64,000 bases of DNA from GMQP-bins7 sp963776565 (GTDB lineage Bacteria; Actinomycetota; Thermoleophilia; Gaiellales; Gaiellaceae), in NCBI GenBank assembly GCA_963776565.1, contig CAVZNF010000003.1, forward strand, positions 139,846 to 203,845, given 5' to 3'. The position numbers were made by a program, and so were the translations under genes. This document shows positions 46,079 through 54,855 of this stretch, one piece after another. How positions within the stretch are numbered: the stretch's first letter is position 1; each line of letters begins with the position of its first letter. Under the pieces are notes generated by a model, which was not told the DNA's origin, ran no database searches, and saw nothing but the letters and a program-made list of their open reading frames with translations.

Positions 46079-47105
46079 GCGACTCCGCGAGATCCTGAGC
46101 GGCGAGGACGCCTGGATCGTCGGCGGCGCGGTGCGTGACGCGCTGCTCCTCCGGCCGGTTCTCGACATCGACGTCGCGTGCGCGGATCCGCGCGACGCGG
46201 CACATCGCTTCGCGCGGCGCTTCGGAGGCGCGGCGTTCCCTCTCTCCGAGCGGCACGGCGCGTGGCGTGTCGTCGCCGAGGGCATTGACGAGACGGTCGA
46301 CTTCACGCCGCTCACGGACGGGATCGACGCCGACCTGGCGTCGCGCGACTTCACGTTCAACGCCATCGCCGAGGACGTCTCGACGGGCGACCCCTACGAC
46401 CCGTACGACGGGCGTGCCGATCTCCACGCCGGCGTGATCCGCGTCGTGTCCGAGCGCGTCTTCCTCGACGATCCGTTGCGACTGCTGCGTGCGGTGCGCT
46501 TCGAGGACGAGCTCGGCTTCCGGATTGACGATCGCACCGAGGCGCTCCTCCGCGCCTCTGCCGCGCTCGTCACGCAGCCCGCGGGCGAGCGCGTTCTCGC
46601 GGAGCTCCAGCGTCTCTCGGCGAACGGCTTCCGTCGGCTGCACGACGTCGGCTTGCTCGAGCCGCTCGGAGGCGCGCTCGACGACCGGCTCGACGCTCTC
46701 GACGACTCGGACTTCCGGCTCGTGGTCGTCTTCGGCGAACACCTGACGCGCCTGCCGATCTCGAACGAGCTGAAGCGCTACGCAGCCGCTCTGCGTCGTG
46801 CGCGCCGTCCGGAGGATCCGTCGCCTCGCGCGATCCACCGTTTCCGGCGCAGCACGGAGCCGTGGGCGCTCGATGCGCTCGCCTACGTCGGCTCGCTGGA
46901 GCTGGTGGGCGTCGTCGAGGCGGCGCGGCTCGCCGATCCGTCGGCGCCGCTCGTCCGCGGCGACGAGCTCGGTCTCGATCCCGGCCCCGCGATCGGACGT
47001 ATCCTCGACCTCATCGACGAGGAACGGGCAGCGGGGACGATCTCGACGCGCGAGGAAGCGCTCGAGCTCGCGCGCTCGCTCGCGAGCGCCGAGGCGGCAA
47101 CGTGA
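46071..47105 (+). CDS. CCA tRNA nucleotidyltransferase / poly(A) polymerase family protein
   Basis: The 344-residue protein has the class II nucleotidyltransferase head: WIVGGAVRDALLLRPVLDID (G-G-[AS]-V-R-D and DxD), then DFTFNAIAEDV, YDPYDGRADLHAGVIRVV and DDPLRLLRAVRFEDEL. The helical neck and body follow. CCA addition to tRNA is likely, because none of the three tRNA genes in this window encodes CCA and some CCA-adding enzyme must exist. Poly(A) polymerase activity cannot be excluded. The frame is intact, with short overlaps on both sides. Confidence 0.87.
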   Translation: MDERLREILSGEDAWIVGGAVRDALLLRPVLDIDVACADPRDAAHRFARRFGGAAFPLSERHGAWRVVAEGIDETVDFTPLTDGIDADLASRDFTFNAIAEDVSTGDPYDPYDGRADLHAGVIRVVSERVFLDDPLRLLRAVRFEDELGFRIDDRTEALLRASAALVTQPAGERVLAELQRLSANGFRRLHDVGLLEPLGGALDDRLDALDDSDFRLVVVFGEHLTRLPISNELKRYAAALRRARRPEDPSPRAIHRFRRSTEPWALDALAYVGSLELVGVVEAARLADPSAPLVRGDELGLDPGPAIGRILDLIDEERAAGTISTREEALELARSLASAEAAT

Positions 47106-47789
47106 GCGTGGAGCTGCGCCTGGCCCTGCAGGAGCAGCGGAGCTCCGACCTCGAGCAGCGCTTGCGCCGGCTCCTCGGGCCGTTCACGGGGAACGAGGCG
47201 GTCCTCGACGCTGGATGCGGCACCGGCTCCGTGGCGTTCGCTCTCGCTCCGGAGGTGGCGGAGGTCGTCGGCGTCGACACGCGTGTCGAGTATCTCGAGG
47301 CCGCGCGCGCAGCCGCGCCCGAGAATGCCCGCTTCGAAGAGGCCGACGTGATGAGCCTCCCCTACGGCTACGCCGAGTTCGATCTCGTCTGCTGTCATCG
47401 TGTTCTCCATCACGTGCGGCGCCCCGAGCTCGCCGTCTCCGAGCTCGCCCGCGTCGCGCGATCCGGCGGGAGGGTCTTCATCGCTGATCAGCTCGGCTCG
47501 ATCGATCCGCTCCTGAGCATCGAGATGGATCGCTTCGAGCGGCTCCGCGACGCGACGCACCAGCGACTCCTGCCCGAAGCGCGACATCCGCGGTTACCTC
47601 GACGCGAACGACCTCGTCCTCCTCTCCTCCGAGGTCACTCGCGAGAGCGTCGATCTCGAGGAACGCCTCGAGCTCGGCGGGTTCGACGAGGAAGAGCGCC
47701 AGCGGATCCGCGGCCCCGCGCCCGCCGCTCCGTATGAGATCGAGGTCGGCTGGTACGTCGCCCGCAAGCCGGGGATGCAGGACAGCTAG
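47102..47789 (+). CDS. Class I SAM-dependent methyltransferase (one frameshift)
   Basis: The N-terminal part holds the SAM-binding strand VLDAGCGTGSVAFALAPEVA, then VVGVDTRVEYLEAA, LPYGYAEFDLVCCHRVLHHV and GGRVFIADQLGS, as in UbiE-like methyltransferases. A one-base shift near 47577 interrupts it. The natural end (RGPAPAAPYEIEVGWYVARK, TAG at 47787-47789) resumes in the next frame, giving about 229 residues. The substrate is unknown. It overlaps the CCA-transferase stop and meets the convergent dehydrogenase gene at a shared CTAG. Confidence 0.82.
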
Positions 47790-48556
47790 TCCTGCGTGCC
47801 CGGGCGGTAGCCGTAGCTCCCGACGAGCCGCGCGAGGACGCCGGGGAAGAGCGCCTGGAAGATCGAGACCGGGCGGTAAGGGAACCAGGGGACAGTCATC
47901 TCCTTGCGTCCCTTCTCGACCGCCTTCACGAGTGCCCGCGCGACGTCGTCCGAGTCGAGCACGAACCGGCGCATGAGACCGCTTCGCAGGTTCGTGCGTG
48001 GAGTGAAGCCCTCCGTCTCGACGAACCCCGGCAAGAGGGTGTGCACCTGGATCCCCTCGGGATGCAGCGTCGCGGCGAGCGAGCGGGAGAACGCGAGCTG
48101 AGCGTGCTTCGAGCCCGCGTACGGGCCGGCCGGCGCGAACGCGATCGTCCCCGCGACGGAGACGACGTTCACGATGTGGGCGTCGCCGCCCGCCGCCGCG
48201 CTTCGTAGACCAGGCAAGAACGCTCGCGCGCACCAGACGCCGCCGAGGTAGTTCGTCTCGAGCACCCGCTCGATCGTCTCCGGCGACGTCGAGACGAACG
48301 TTCCGCGTCCCGGGACGCCCGCATTGTTGACGAGCAGCGCGATCGCGGCGTGCCGCGCGAGCACGCGCTCGGCGACCGCGTCGACCTCGGCTCGGTCTCG
48401 TACATCGCAGGTCTCCCATTCGGCGCCGATCTCCTTCGCGATCGTCTCGAGCCGGTCAGCGCGGCGCGCGAGCAGCACGCAGTGCCAGCCGAGCCGGGCG
48501 AGCTCTCTCGCGGTCGCTTCCCCGATGCCCGAGGAGGCTCCCGTGATCACTGCCAC
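47786..48556 (-). CDS. Short-chain dehydrogenase/reductase
   Basis: The 256-residue classical SDR has the Rossmann loop TGASSGIGEATARELARLGW, LLVNNAGVPGRG (NNAG), the catalytic Ser in VNVVSVAGT and YAGSK (YxxxK). The C-terminal hydrophobic stretch (VSIFQALFPGVLARLV) resembles SDRs of lipid metabolism. The cofactor is probably NADP(H), judging by Arg residues after strand 2. The specific substrate is unknown. Confidence 0.88.
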   Translation of the reverse strand: MAVITGASSGIGEATARELARLGWHCVLLARRADRLETIAKEIGAEWETCDVRDRAEVDAVAERVLARHAAIALLVNNAGVPGRGTFVSTSPETIERVLETNYLGGVWCARAFLPGLRSAAAGGDAHIVNVVSVAGTIAFAPAGPYAGSKHAQLAFSRSLAATLHPEGIQVHTLLPGFVETEGFTPRTNLRSGLMRRFVLDSDDVARALVKAVEKGRKEMTVPWFPYRPVSIFQALFPGVLARLVGSYGYRPGTQD

Positions 48557-48593
48557 GACGTGGTGCCGACATCGCCGCAGGAGGCTAGCCGTT

Positions 48594-48599
48594 TAGGAT
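48594..48599 (+). promoter_or_regulatory. -10 hexamer before fabI
   Basis: TAGGAT ends 6 nt before the fabI ATG, with no Shine-Dalgarno between them. One of the clearest leaderless-type promoters in the window. Confidence 0.5.
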
Positions 48600-48605
48600 C
48601 GCCGG

Positions 48606-49409
48606 ATGGCCGGCAGGTTCGAAGGCAAGCAGGCGCTCGTCCTCGGCGTCGCGAATCAGCGCTCGATCGCCTGGGCGATCGCGAAGCGCCTCGCCGACGA
48701 GGGGGCGAGCGTGGCGTTCACCTATCAGGGCGAGCGCATCGAGAAGAACGTCCGCGATCTCGCCGCGACCGTCGACAGTCCTCTCGTCACGGAGTGCGAC
48801 GTCCGCTCCGACGACGACCTCGCGCGTGTCTTCTCGGAGGTCGCGGGCGCGTTCGGCGGAGGGCTCGACATCCTCGTCCACTCAGTCGCCTTTGCCGCCG
48901 CCGAGGATCTCGAGGGCCGCTTCGTCGACACGCCACGCGACCGGTTCTGGATGGCGGTCGACATCAGCGCGTACTCCTTCGTCGCGTGCGCGCGCGCGGC
49001 CGAGCCGCTGATGGAGGCGCGCGGCGGCGGCTCGATGGTCACGATGACCTACCTGGGCGGCGAGCGCGCCGTGCCGCACTACAACGTCATGGGTGTCGCC
49101 AAGGCGACGCTCGACGCGAGCGTCCGCTACCTCGCCTGGGACCTCGGCTTCAAGAACATCCGCGTGAACGCGATCTCGGCCGGCCCGGTGCGCACGCTCG
49201 CGGCCCGCTCGATCGCGGGCTTCACGACGATGCAGACGATGTTCGAGGAGCGGGCGCCACTGCATCGGCAGATCGAGTCGGACGACTGTGGCGCTGCGGC
49301 CGCGTATCTCCTCTCGGACGAGGCCGCGAACGTCTCCGGTACGACGCTGTACGTCGATGCCGGCTATCACGCAATGGGGATGTACAGTGAGGGCAGCGCT
49401 CGTACGTGA
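48606..49409 (+). CDS. fabI: Enoyl-[acyl-carrier-protein] reductase
   Basis: FabI reduces trans-2-enoyl-ACP in the last step of fatty acid elongation. The 267-residue protein has the FabI glycine pattern LVLGVANQRSIAWAIAKRLA rather than the classical SDR TGxxxGIG. It also has SVAFAAAEDLEGRFVDT, the catalytic YNVMGVAK (Y-x6-K) and NAISAGPVRTLAA. The frame is intact, and it overlaps the next gene by 23 bases. Confidence 0.94.
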   Translation: MAGRFEGKQALVLGVANQRSIAWAIAKRLADEGASVAFTYQGERIEKNVRDLAATVDSPLVTECDVRSDDDLARVFSEVAGAFGGGLDILVHSVAFAAAEDLEGRFVDTPRDRFWMAVDISAYSFVACARAAEPLMEARGGGSMVTMTYLGGERAVPHYNVMGVAKATLDASVRYLAWDLGFKNIRVNAISAGPVRTLAARSIAGFTTMQTMFEERAPLHRQIESDDCGAAAAYLLSDEAANVSGTTLYVDAGYHAMGMYSEGSART

Positions 49410-50325
49410 GGTCGGCGCGCTCGCCGAGGTCGGCGATGTCGCCGAGCCCGCCGCTGAGACGATCGAGGTGCTCGCGGCATCGATCAACCCGATCGATCTC
49501 GCCGTGTCGCGCGGCATCCTGGCAACCGGTCATCCCGAGCTGCCGTACGTCCCGGGCTGCGAGGCCGTCGGTCGAACCGCCGACGGCAGGCTCGTTTGGA
49601 TCTCGGGCGGCTCGCTCGGGCGGACGTCGCAAGGCGCCATCGCCGAGCGCGCCTCGGTCGGGGACTCACACGTGATCGACGTGCCGGACGGCGCGGATCC
49701 CGCACTCGCGGCCGGCCTGGGGATCGCGGGCATGGCCGGCTGGCTGCCGTTCGCCTGGCGAGCCCCGCTTGAAGGGGGCGAGAACGTGCTCGTCCTCGGA
49801 GCCACGGGATCCGTCGGCTTCGTCGCCGTGCAGACGGCGAAGCTGCTCGGTGCGGCTCGCGTCGTCGCGGCCGGTCGCAGCGCTGCAGGCCTCGAGCGGG
49901 CGACGCAGCACGGTGCGGACGCGACGCTCCGCCTGGACGAGGTCGACGACCTCGTCGCCGCCTTCAAGGACGCGTTCGGCGGCGAGGGCCCGAGCTACGT
50001 CTTCGATCCGCTGTGGGGCGAGCCTGCCGCCGCAGCGGTTCAGGCGGCCGTGCCGCACGCCACGATCGTCAATCTCGGCCAGTCGGCCGGCGCCACGTCC
50101 GAGCTCGCCTCTGCGGCGGTGCGCTTCAAGAACCTGTCGATCCTCGGACACACGAACTTCCTCGTTCCTCCCGACGAGCTCGCGATGCAGTACCGGCGCC
50201 TCGTGAGTCACGCGGTTGCAGGCGACATCCGGCTCGATGTCGAGCGTGTGCCTCTCGACTCCGTCGCCGACGCGTGGCGTCGTCAGGCGGAAGGCGCCGG
50301 GACGAAGCTCGTCGTCGTTCCGTAG
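49387..50325 (+). CDS. Zinc-independent MDR oxidoreductase (quinone oxidoreductase-like)
   Basis: The 312-residue medium-chain reductase has a GroES-like N-terminus (VLAASINPIDLAVSRGILAT, LPYVPGCEAVGR). Its nucleotide-binding domain has the glycine loop VLVLGATGSVGFVAVQTAKL. No catalytic or structural zinc Cys cluster is seen, so it fits the NADPH:quinone oxidoreductase branch. The GTG at 49387 lies inside the fabI end, giving translational coupling. The substrate is unknown. Confidence 0.87.
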   Translation: MRAALVREVGALAEVGDVAEPAAETIEVLAASINPIDLAVSRGILATGHPELPYVPGCEAVGRTADGRLVWISGGSLGRTSQGAIAERASVGDSHVIDVPDGADPALAAGLGIAGMAGWLPFAWRAPLEGGENVLVLGATGSVGFVAVQTAKLLGAARVVAAGRSAAGLERATQHGADATLRLDEVDDLVAAFKDAFGGEGPSYVFDPLWGEPAAAAVQAAVPHATIVNLGQSAGATSELASAAVRFKNLSILGHTNFLVPPDELAMQYRRLVSHAVAGDIRLDVERVPLDSVADAWRRQAEGAGTKLVVVP

Positions 50326-50350
50326 TTCCCCGCGGACAGGAAGCTCAAGC

Positions 50351-50818
50351 TCAGCCGTCGTTGAGCGATTCCGCCTCGGCGATGATCGCGTCGATGTCGG
50401 GCATCTCCGCGCCGAGCAGCCACGCAGCTTCGACTGTCTCGCCGTCGCGAATGAGGAACGCCGCGCGCATCGGGACATCCGTCATGCCGAGCACCTCGAA
50501 GGCGACGTCGAAGGCCCTGGTCGTTTCACCGTTCCAGTCCGAGAGCAGCGGGACGTCGACTCCCAGGGCCTCCTTCCACGCGCGGTGCGACCAGGGCGAG
50601 TCGCGGGAGATCCCGAACGCGCGGATCCCGGCGGCCGCGAGATCGTCGCTCCTGTCACGCAGGAGGTACATCTCGTTCGTTCAGCCCGGCGACCAGTCGA
50701 AGACGTAGAAGCAGAGGAGTGCGTACCCGGCGCCGAGCACCTCGTGGAGCTGCATGGCTTCCTCGCGTGGCGCTCGCCAAACGCTGACGTCGGGAACGGC
50801 GCTACCGGGTTCGAGCAT
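50351..50818 (-). CDS. Selenocysteine-containing peroxiredoxin (AhpE/BCP-like)
   Basis: The 155-residue thioredoxin-fold protein should reduce hydroperoxides. It begins EPGSAVPDVSVWRAP, then LLCFYVFDWSPG, an in-frame TGA (50683-50681, codon 46), and continues without frame change as TNEMYLLRDRSDDLAAAGIR and ISRDSPWSHRAWKEALG. The TGA replaces the peroxidatic Cys of the family (for example PxxCTxE), so it is read as selenocysteine. A hairpin lies 15 nt downstream. The only Cys, in LLCFY, is not at a known resolving position, suggesting a 1-Sec enzyme needing an outside reductant. Start ATG 50818. It converges with the MDR gene. Confidence 0.9.
50649..50683 (-). promoter_or_regulatory. SECIS-like hairpin after the peroxiredoxin UGA
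   Basis: After the UGA come 15 nt, then CUCCUG (50665-50660), a CGUGA loop (50659-50655) and CAGGAG (50654-50649): a perfect 6-bp stem with G at loop position 2. Placement and size nearly match the fdhA hairpin. Confidence 0.78.
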
Positions 50819-50925
50819 CGCGCGACGGTAACAGCCGTGTCCTGTGGGACGAAATGTCGATCCGGAGTGCGCGCGTCCGTCATGAATGGGCAAGGCACGA
50901 AGTCACCGACCACGGGAGGGCCACG

Positions 50926-51276
50926 ATGAAATATCTGATGCTGGTGTGTTGGGGCACGGACGCGATGAACGCGCAGACCGAACCCGATCCGGACGAGACG
51001 CCTTCCGACGAGGGTTTTCCATGGCTGGACGACCTCCAGGCGCGGGGTATCTGGGTGACGGGCGATCAGCTGGCGCCGCCGCGCCGCGCACGCTCGGTGC
51101 GGGTTCGCGACGGCAAGGCGATGGTGACCGACGGGCCGTTCACCGAGACGAAGGAGGCCGTCGGCGGCTTCGACATCATCGAGTGCGGCAGCCTCGACGA
51201 GGCCGTCGAGATCGCGGCCGGTCATCCGGTCGCCCAGATCGGGACCATCGAGGTCAGGCCGCTCTGGGGCAAGTGA
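50926..51276 (+). CDS. YCII-related (DGPF) domain protein
   Basis: The 116-residue protein starts KYLMLVCWGTDAM and contains VTDGPFTETKEAVGGFDIIE, the DGPF signature of the YCII-like family, and ends IEVRPLWGK. These dimeric ferredoxin-fold proteins often sit beside extracytoplasmic-function sigma factor genes; none is present here. GGGAGGG precedes the ATG, so this start has a conventional ribosome site. The biochemical role is unknown. Confidence 0.85.
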   Translation: MKYLMLVCWGTDAMNAQTEPDPDETPSDEGFPWLDDLQARGIWVTGDQLAPPRRARSVRVRDGKAMVTDGPFTETKEAVGGFDIIECGSLDEAVEIAAGHPVAQIGTIEVRPLWGK

Positions 51277-51355
51277 GCTTCGAGGGCAGTCGAGGTTTCG
51301 ACGTCGGCTGGAGGGGCACCACGGAAGCGTGATCGAGAAAAGGAGAGTCGAATCG

Positions 51356-51736
51356 ATGCTCGAGAACGCAAAGGCATTCAGCGGGTTTGCAGTCGACGAC
51401 GTCGAACGAGCGCATCAGTTCTACGGCGGGACGCTGGGGTTGCGGACGACGGAGGACAACGGAATGCTGACCCTCCACCTCGCGGGCGGGCGGGACACGC
51501 TCGTCTACCCGAAGCCGGACCACGCTCCGGCGACGTTCACCATCCTCAACTTCCCGGTCGAGGATCTCGAGGCGGCCGTCGACGAACTCGGGGAGCGCGG
51601 GGTGCGGTTCGAGCGGTACGAGGGCTTCGAGCAGGACGAGAAGGGCATCTCGCGAGCCAAGGGCGGACCGCCCATCGCGTGGTTCAGGGATCCGGCCGGG
51701 AACATCCTTTCCGTGCTCGAGAACGGAGGGATGTAG
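51356..51736 (+). CDS. VOC-superfamily (glyoxalase-like) protein
   Basis: The 126-residue protein has paired beta-alpha-beta-beta-beta modules of the vicinal oxygen chelate fold: FSGFAVDDVERAHQFYGGTL with LGLRTTEDNG, then FPVEDLEAAVDELGERGVRF and WFRDPAGNILSVLENG. Metal ligands are not certain. It could act in antibiotic resistance, extradiol chemistry or isomerisation. AAAGGAGAG 9 nt before ATG 51356 decides the start over the upstream in-frame GTG at 51329. Confidence 0.83.
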   Translation: MLENAKAFSGFAVDDVERAHQFYGGTLGLRTTEDNGMLTLHLAGGRDTLVYPKPDHAPATFTILNFPVEDLEAAVDELGERGVRFERYEGFEQDEKGISRAKGGPPIAWFRDPAGNILSVLENGGM

Positions 51737-51820
51737 CCGATTCAGCCGCGGAGCGCAGCCCCGACCTTCGGTCCGCGGGAAGGTGCGCAATCGGAATTGC
51801 TCGACGTTGAGGACGGCACG

Positions 51821-53024
51821 CTAGACGACGGCAGGAACGGCTTCGGTTGCGTCCGCGATCTGGCGCGCGACCTCGACGATGTCGCCGTTCGCTCGGTGGA
51901 CCCGGAGCTGGCGGTCCGAGGAGGAGCCGCGTCCGAGGATCGCGAGGATCCCCTCGAGCTCGCGCTCCGAGCCGAGCTCGCGGGCATGCGGTCGCAGCTC
52001 GCTCACCGTGCGCCGGATGAGCCGCGCGACCGGGACGCGGTTTCGGCTTCCGGTCGTCGAGATCCATCACCGGTGCCTCGAGCCCGTACCGCGCTGCGAG
52101 CCACTTGTTCTCGCTCGTGAGGATGCGGTGGTACGACGGGATCTCCTCACCGGCCTCGTGCTGCTCGCAGAGCTGCTTCACGAGCGCCTGGCAGTACGCC
52201 GCGATCGCGACGGCGTCCTCCACACGGGTGACCGCGTCGCAGATCCGGATCTCGATCGTTCCGAGCCGAGGGTGCAGCCGGATGTCCCACCAGATGTGCG
52301 TGTAGTCGGCGATGCATCCCGACCGCTCGAGCTGCCCGACCACGGACGCGTAGTCGGCGTAGTCGCGAAAGCGCGGGGGCGGACCCGAGCGCGGGAACGC
52401 CGAGAAGACCATCTGGCGGCTCGACGCGAGCCCCGTCGCCTCGCCGCGCCAGAACGGCGAGCTCGCCGAGAGGGCGAGGAGCGGCGCGAGATGTGGGAGC
52501 AGCCCGTTGACGACCTGGATCGCCTTCTCCGGATCGTCCACGGCGACGTGCACGTGCATTCCGAAGATGAGCTCGCGGCGGGCGACGTACTGCAGCTGGT
52601 CGATCAGCGCGTGGTAGCGGTCCTTCGCGGTGATCCGCTGTCGCTCGAAGAGGCTGAACGGGTGCGTTCCGGCAGAGCCGACGCGCGTTCCCTGCTCGTG
52701 CGCGATCTCCGTGACGTATGCGCGCAGCGTCGTGAGCCAGCGCATCACGTCGCCCGCGTTGTGGCAGACCGGGGTCGCGATCTCGAGCACCGACTGCATG
52801 AGCTCCGCGTTGATCCGCGCCTCGAGCTCGTGTCCGGTGACCGCGGCGAGCATCGTGTCGATGTGCTGGACGAGGTCGAACGTCTCGGGATCGAGGAGCT
52901 GGTACTCCTCCTCGACGCCGAGCGTGTACGGGTCGCCGGCTCCGAACGTGTGGTCGAGGACGCTCCCCGCCGGCTCCGAGCCATTTCCGGTGATCGAGGA
53001 TGGAAAGGCCTGCTTGCCCGTCAT
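51821..53024 (-). CDS. ybdK: YbdK-type carboxylate-amine ligase (GCS2 family; one frameshift)
   Basis: This ATP-grasp-like ligase resembles glutamate-cysteine ligase. Family blocks are GVEEEYQLLDPETF, INAELMQSVLEIATPVC, GTHPFSLFERQRIT, FGMHVHVAVDDPEKAI and THIWWDIRLHPRLGTIEIRI. Near 52040 the frame shifts by one base; the normal end (RTVSELRPHARELG, stop at 51821) is in the other frame, giving about 400 residues. Weak glutamate-cysteine ligase activity is known for E. coli YbdK; the natural substrate is unclear. The ATG overlaps the RidA stop (ATGA). Confidence 0.87.
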
Positions 53025-53401
53025 GGGAGAACCGCCTCGACCTCGATCTCGACCTTCCAGCGCGGGTCGAAGAGGCCGGCGAGAACGGTCGTGTTGGCCG
53101 GGCGCACGTCGCCGAAGACCTCCGCGTGCGCGCGAGCGAAGCCGTCGAAGTCGTCGGCACTGGTGAGGTAGACGCGCGTCCGCACGACGTGCTCGAGGCT
53201 CGTCCCTGCACTTTCGAGCGCGGTGCCGATCAGCTCGAGGCATACGCGCGTCTGGTCGTAGATGTCCTCGGGCGGAGGCGAGCCGTCGGCCGGATTGGCC
53301 GCGGTTCCTGACACGTGCACTCGGTCGCCCACGACGACGGCGCGCGAGTAGCCGACGATCGGCTCGTACGCTCCCGTTCCCGAGATGTTGCGGCGCTCCA
53401 T
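53021..53401 (-). CDS. RidA/YjgF-family protein
   Basis: The 126-residue protein belongs to the RidA family of enamine/imine deaminases. It has GYSRAVVVGDRVHVSGTAA, QTRVCLELIGTALESAGTSL and VRTRVYLTSADDFDGFARAH, and ends WKVEIEVEAVLP. The conserved Arg of the active site lies in VRTRVYLT. It is translationally coupled to the ligase gene. Divergent from the serine hydrolase, with only 22 bases between start codons. Confidence 0.87.
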   Translation of the reverse strand: MERRNISGTGAYEPIVGYSRAVVVGDRVHVSGTAANPADGSPPPEDIYDQTRVCLELIGTALESAGTSLEHVVRTRVYLTSADDFDGFARAHAEVFGDVRPANTTVLAGLFDPRWKVEIEVEAVLP

Positions 53402-53409
53402 TGCGTGAC

Positions 53410-53415
53410 TAGTAT
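53410..53415 (+). promoter_or_regulatory. -10 hexamer before the serine hydrolase gene
   Basis: TAGTAT ends 8 nt before the GTG at 53424. Read on the minus strand the same bases give TACTAG, 7 nt before the RidA ATG, so a single near-palindrome may serve both divergent genes. Confidence 0.4.
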
Positions 53416-53423
53416 CGCCGCGC

Positions 53424-54232
53424 GTGCAGGCACTTCGCCAGATCGACGACTGGCCCGTCGAGTTCGCTGCCGCGGGCGTCGTCGATCCGGGTGGCGAGGT
53501 GGCGACGCGCGGCGACGCGTCGCATGCGGTGCGACTGGCTTCCGTCTCGAAGCCGGTGGCGGCCCTCGCGGTCCTCGTCGCGGCCGAGGAGGGCGTCGTC
53601 GATCTGGACGAAGCGGCGGGGCCTCCGGGCTCGACGGTTCGCCATCTTCTCGCGCACACCAGCGGCCTGCCGTTCGAGGGCACGGAGCCGATCGCGCGGC
53701 CCGAGCATCGCCGCATCTACTCGAACGAGGCGTTCCGCGTGCTGGCGGCGCACCTCGAGGAGCGCGCCGAGATGCCGTTCGCCGACTATGTGCGCGAGGC
53801 GCTCTGCCGCCCGCTCGGCATCGGGCTCGATCCGGGCGGCGACCCCGGTTCGGGCATGCACGCGTCACTCAGCGACGTGCTGGCGTTCGGACGCGAGCTC
53901 CTCGTTCCACGACTGGTCGCGGACGAGACGCGCGACGAGATGATCGGCGTCCAGTTCCCTGGCCTCTCCGGCGTCCTCCCGGATCACGGCCGATTCGATC
54001 CCCTCGACTGGGGGCTCGGCGTCCAGCTCAACACTTCGCCGCCGTCGTGGATGGGGAGCCGGACGTCCCGCCGCACGTTCGGACACTTCGGCGGGACGGG
54101 CACATTCCTCTGGGTCGACCCCGAAGCGCGTGTCGTCTGCGCTGCCCTGACGACTCGCGCGTTCGGCGACTGGGCGAAGACCGCGTGGCCACGCTTCGCC
54201 GACTCCCGTCCTCGACGAGCTCGGCCCGCTAA
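53424..54232 (+). CDS. Serine hydrolase, class C beta-lactamase-like
   Basis: The roughly 265-residue protein has the penicillin-binding/beta-lactamase fold motifs: SVSKP (SxxK nucleophile), YSNEAF (YxN) and HFGGTG (the KTG equivalent), with LLAHTSGLPFEG and YVREALCRPLGI typical of EstB-like esterases and class C relatives. There is no signal peptide, so it is probably a cytoplasmic esterase or amidase. One base in CCCGTCC near 54208 disturbs the last few codons, so the exact C-terminus is uncertain. It overlaps the convergent cNMP-binding gene by 4 bases. Confidence 0.82.
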
Positions 54233-54604
54233 TCGTCGGCGAAGAGCGGCGCGCACGAGCTCCTCGAACGCCGCCTCGTCACAGCTCGCGACGACGCACG
54301 GCGTCATCGCCGTGACCGTCGCGGTGCGGGGGACGTGCATCGCGAGCGCGACCTCGCCGAAGAACTCCCCGGCCCTGAGGATGCGCCGCTCACCGAGCGC
54401 CGACTGCGTGACCCCCGCAATGCCCGAGAGCAGGACGAAGAAGCGGTCACCGGGCTCGCCCTCGCGAATCAGCACGGTGCCGGAGGCGACCTCCTCGCGC
54501 TCCATGCGGTCTGCCAGCTTCGTCAGCGTCTCGCCCGTCAGATCGGCGAACAGCCCTACCCGGGCGAGCTCGGTGACCGATGCGGGCACATGTCGCGGAG
54601 ACAC
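54229..54604 (-). CDS. Cyclic nucleotide-binding domain protein (one frameshift)
   Basis: About 125 residues form a single cNMP-binding beta-roll: LARVGLFADLTGETLTKLAD, VLIREGEPGDRFFVLLSG, GAGVT-like strands and AGEFFGEVALAMHVPRTATV, the phosphate-binding cassette. There is no DNA-binding helix-turn-helix, so it is not a Crp regulator. It may sense cAMP directly, perhaps made by class III cyclases such as the one near 6.3 kb (inference). A one-base shift near the end moves the stop; the likely ending is LFADD with TAG at 54231-54229. Confidence 0.78.
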
Positions 54605-54734
54605 GCCCGAACGCTACCCGGGAGCTGTGAACCGCGATCCGGCAGTCACCGCGGCGCGGCCGCGAAGCGGCCGCCTTCAGGGATTTCGCGATCGGAACTC
54701 CGCGCTAGCGGAGCTTCTGATCTGCGGAGAAAAG

Positions 54735-54763
54735 ACCGAGGGCCGGCGAACCGGCCCTTCGGT
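54735..54763. terminator. Strong intrinsic terminator downstream of trxA
   Basis: ACCGAGGGCCGG and CCGGCCCTTCGGT pair over 12 bp with one bulge, around a CGAA loop. It lies about 95 bases past the trxA stop on the minus strand. The 250-base gap between the cNMP gene and trxA also holds GCGGCCGC-GAA-GCGGCCGC-type and CTCCGC-GCTA-GCGGAG hairpins and a G-rich tract, but no gene. Confidence 0.7.
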
Positions 54764-54855
54764 TAGGGGAGGGGGAGGGGGAAGCCTCGAACGAAACTTG
54801 CTGCAAAGAGCTTCCTATCAGGTTACGCCCTCGGATGGAAGTGCCGCGGAGCGCG

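Noticed and set aside
54764..54782. G-quadruplex near the trxA terminator.
   Set aside because: Only three G-runs of four to five bases are present (GGGGAGGGGGAGGGGG); a standard four-tract motif is lacking unless a run is split.
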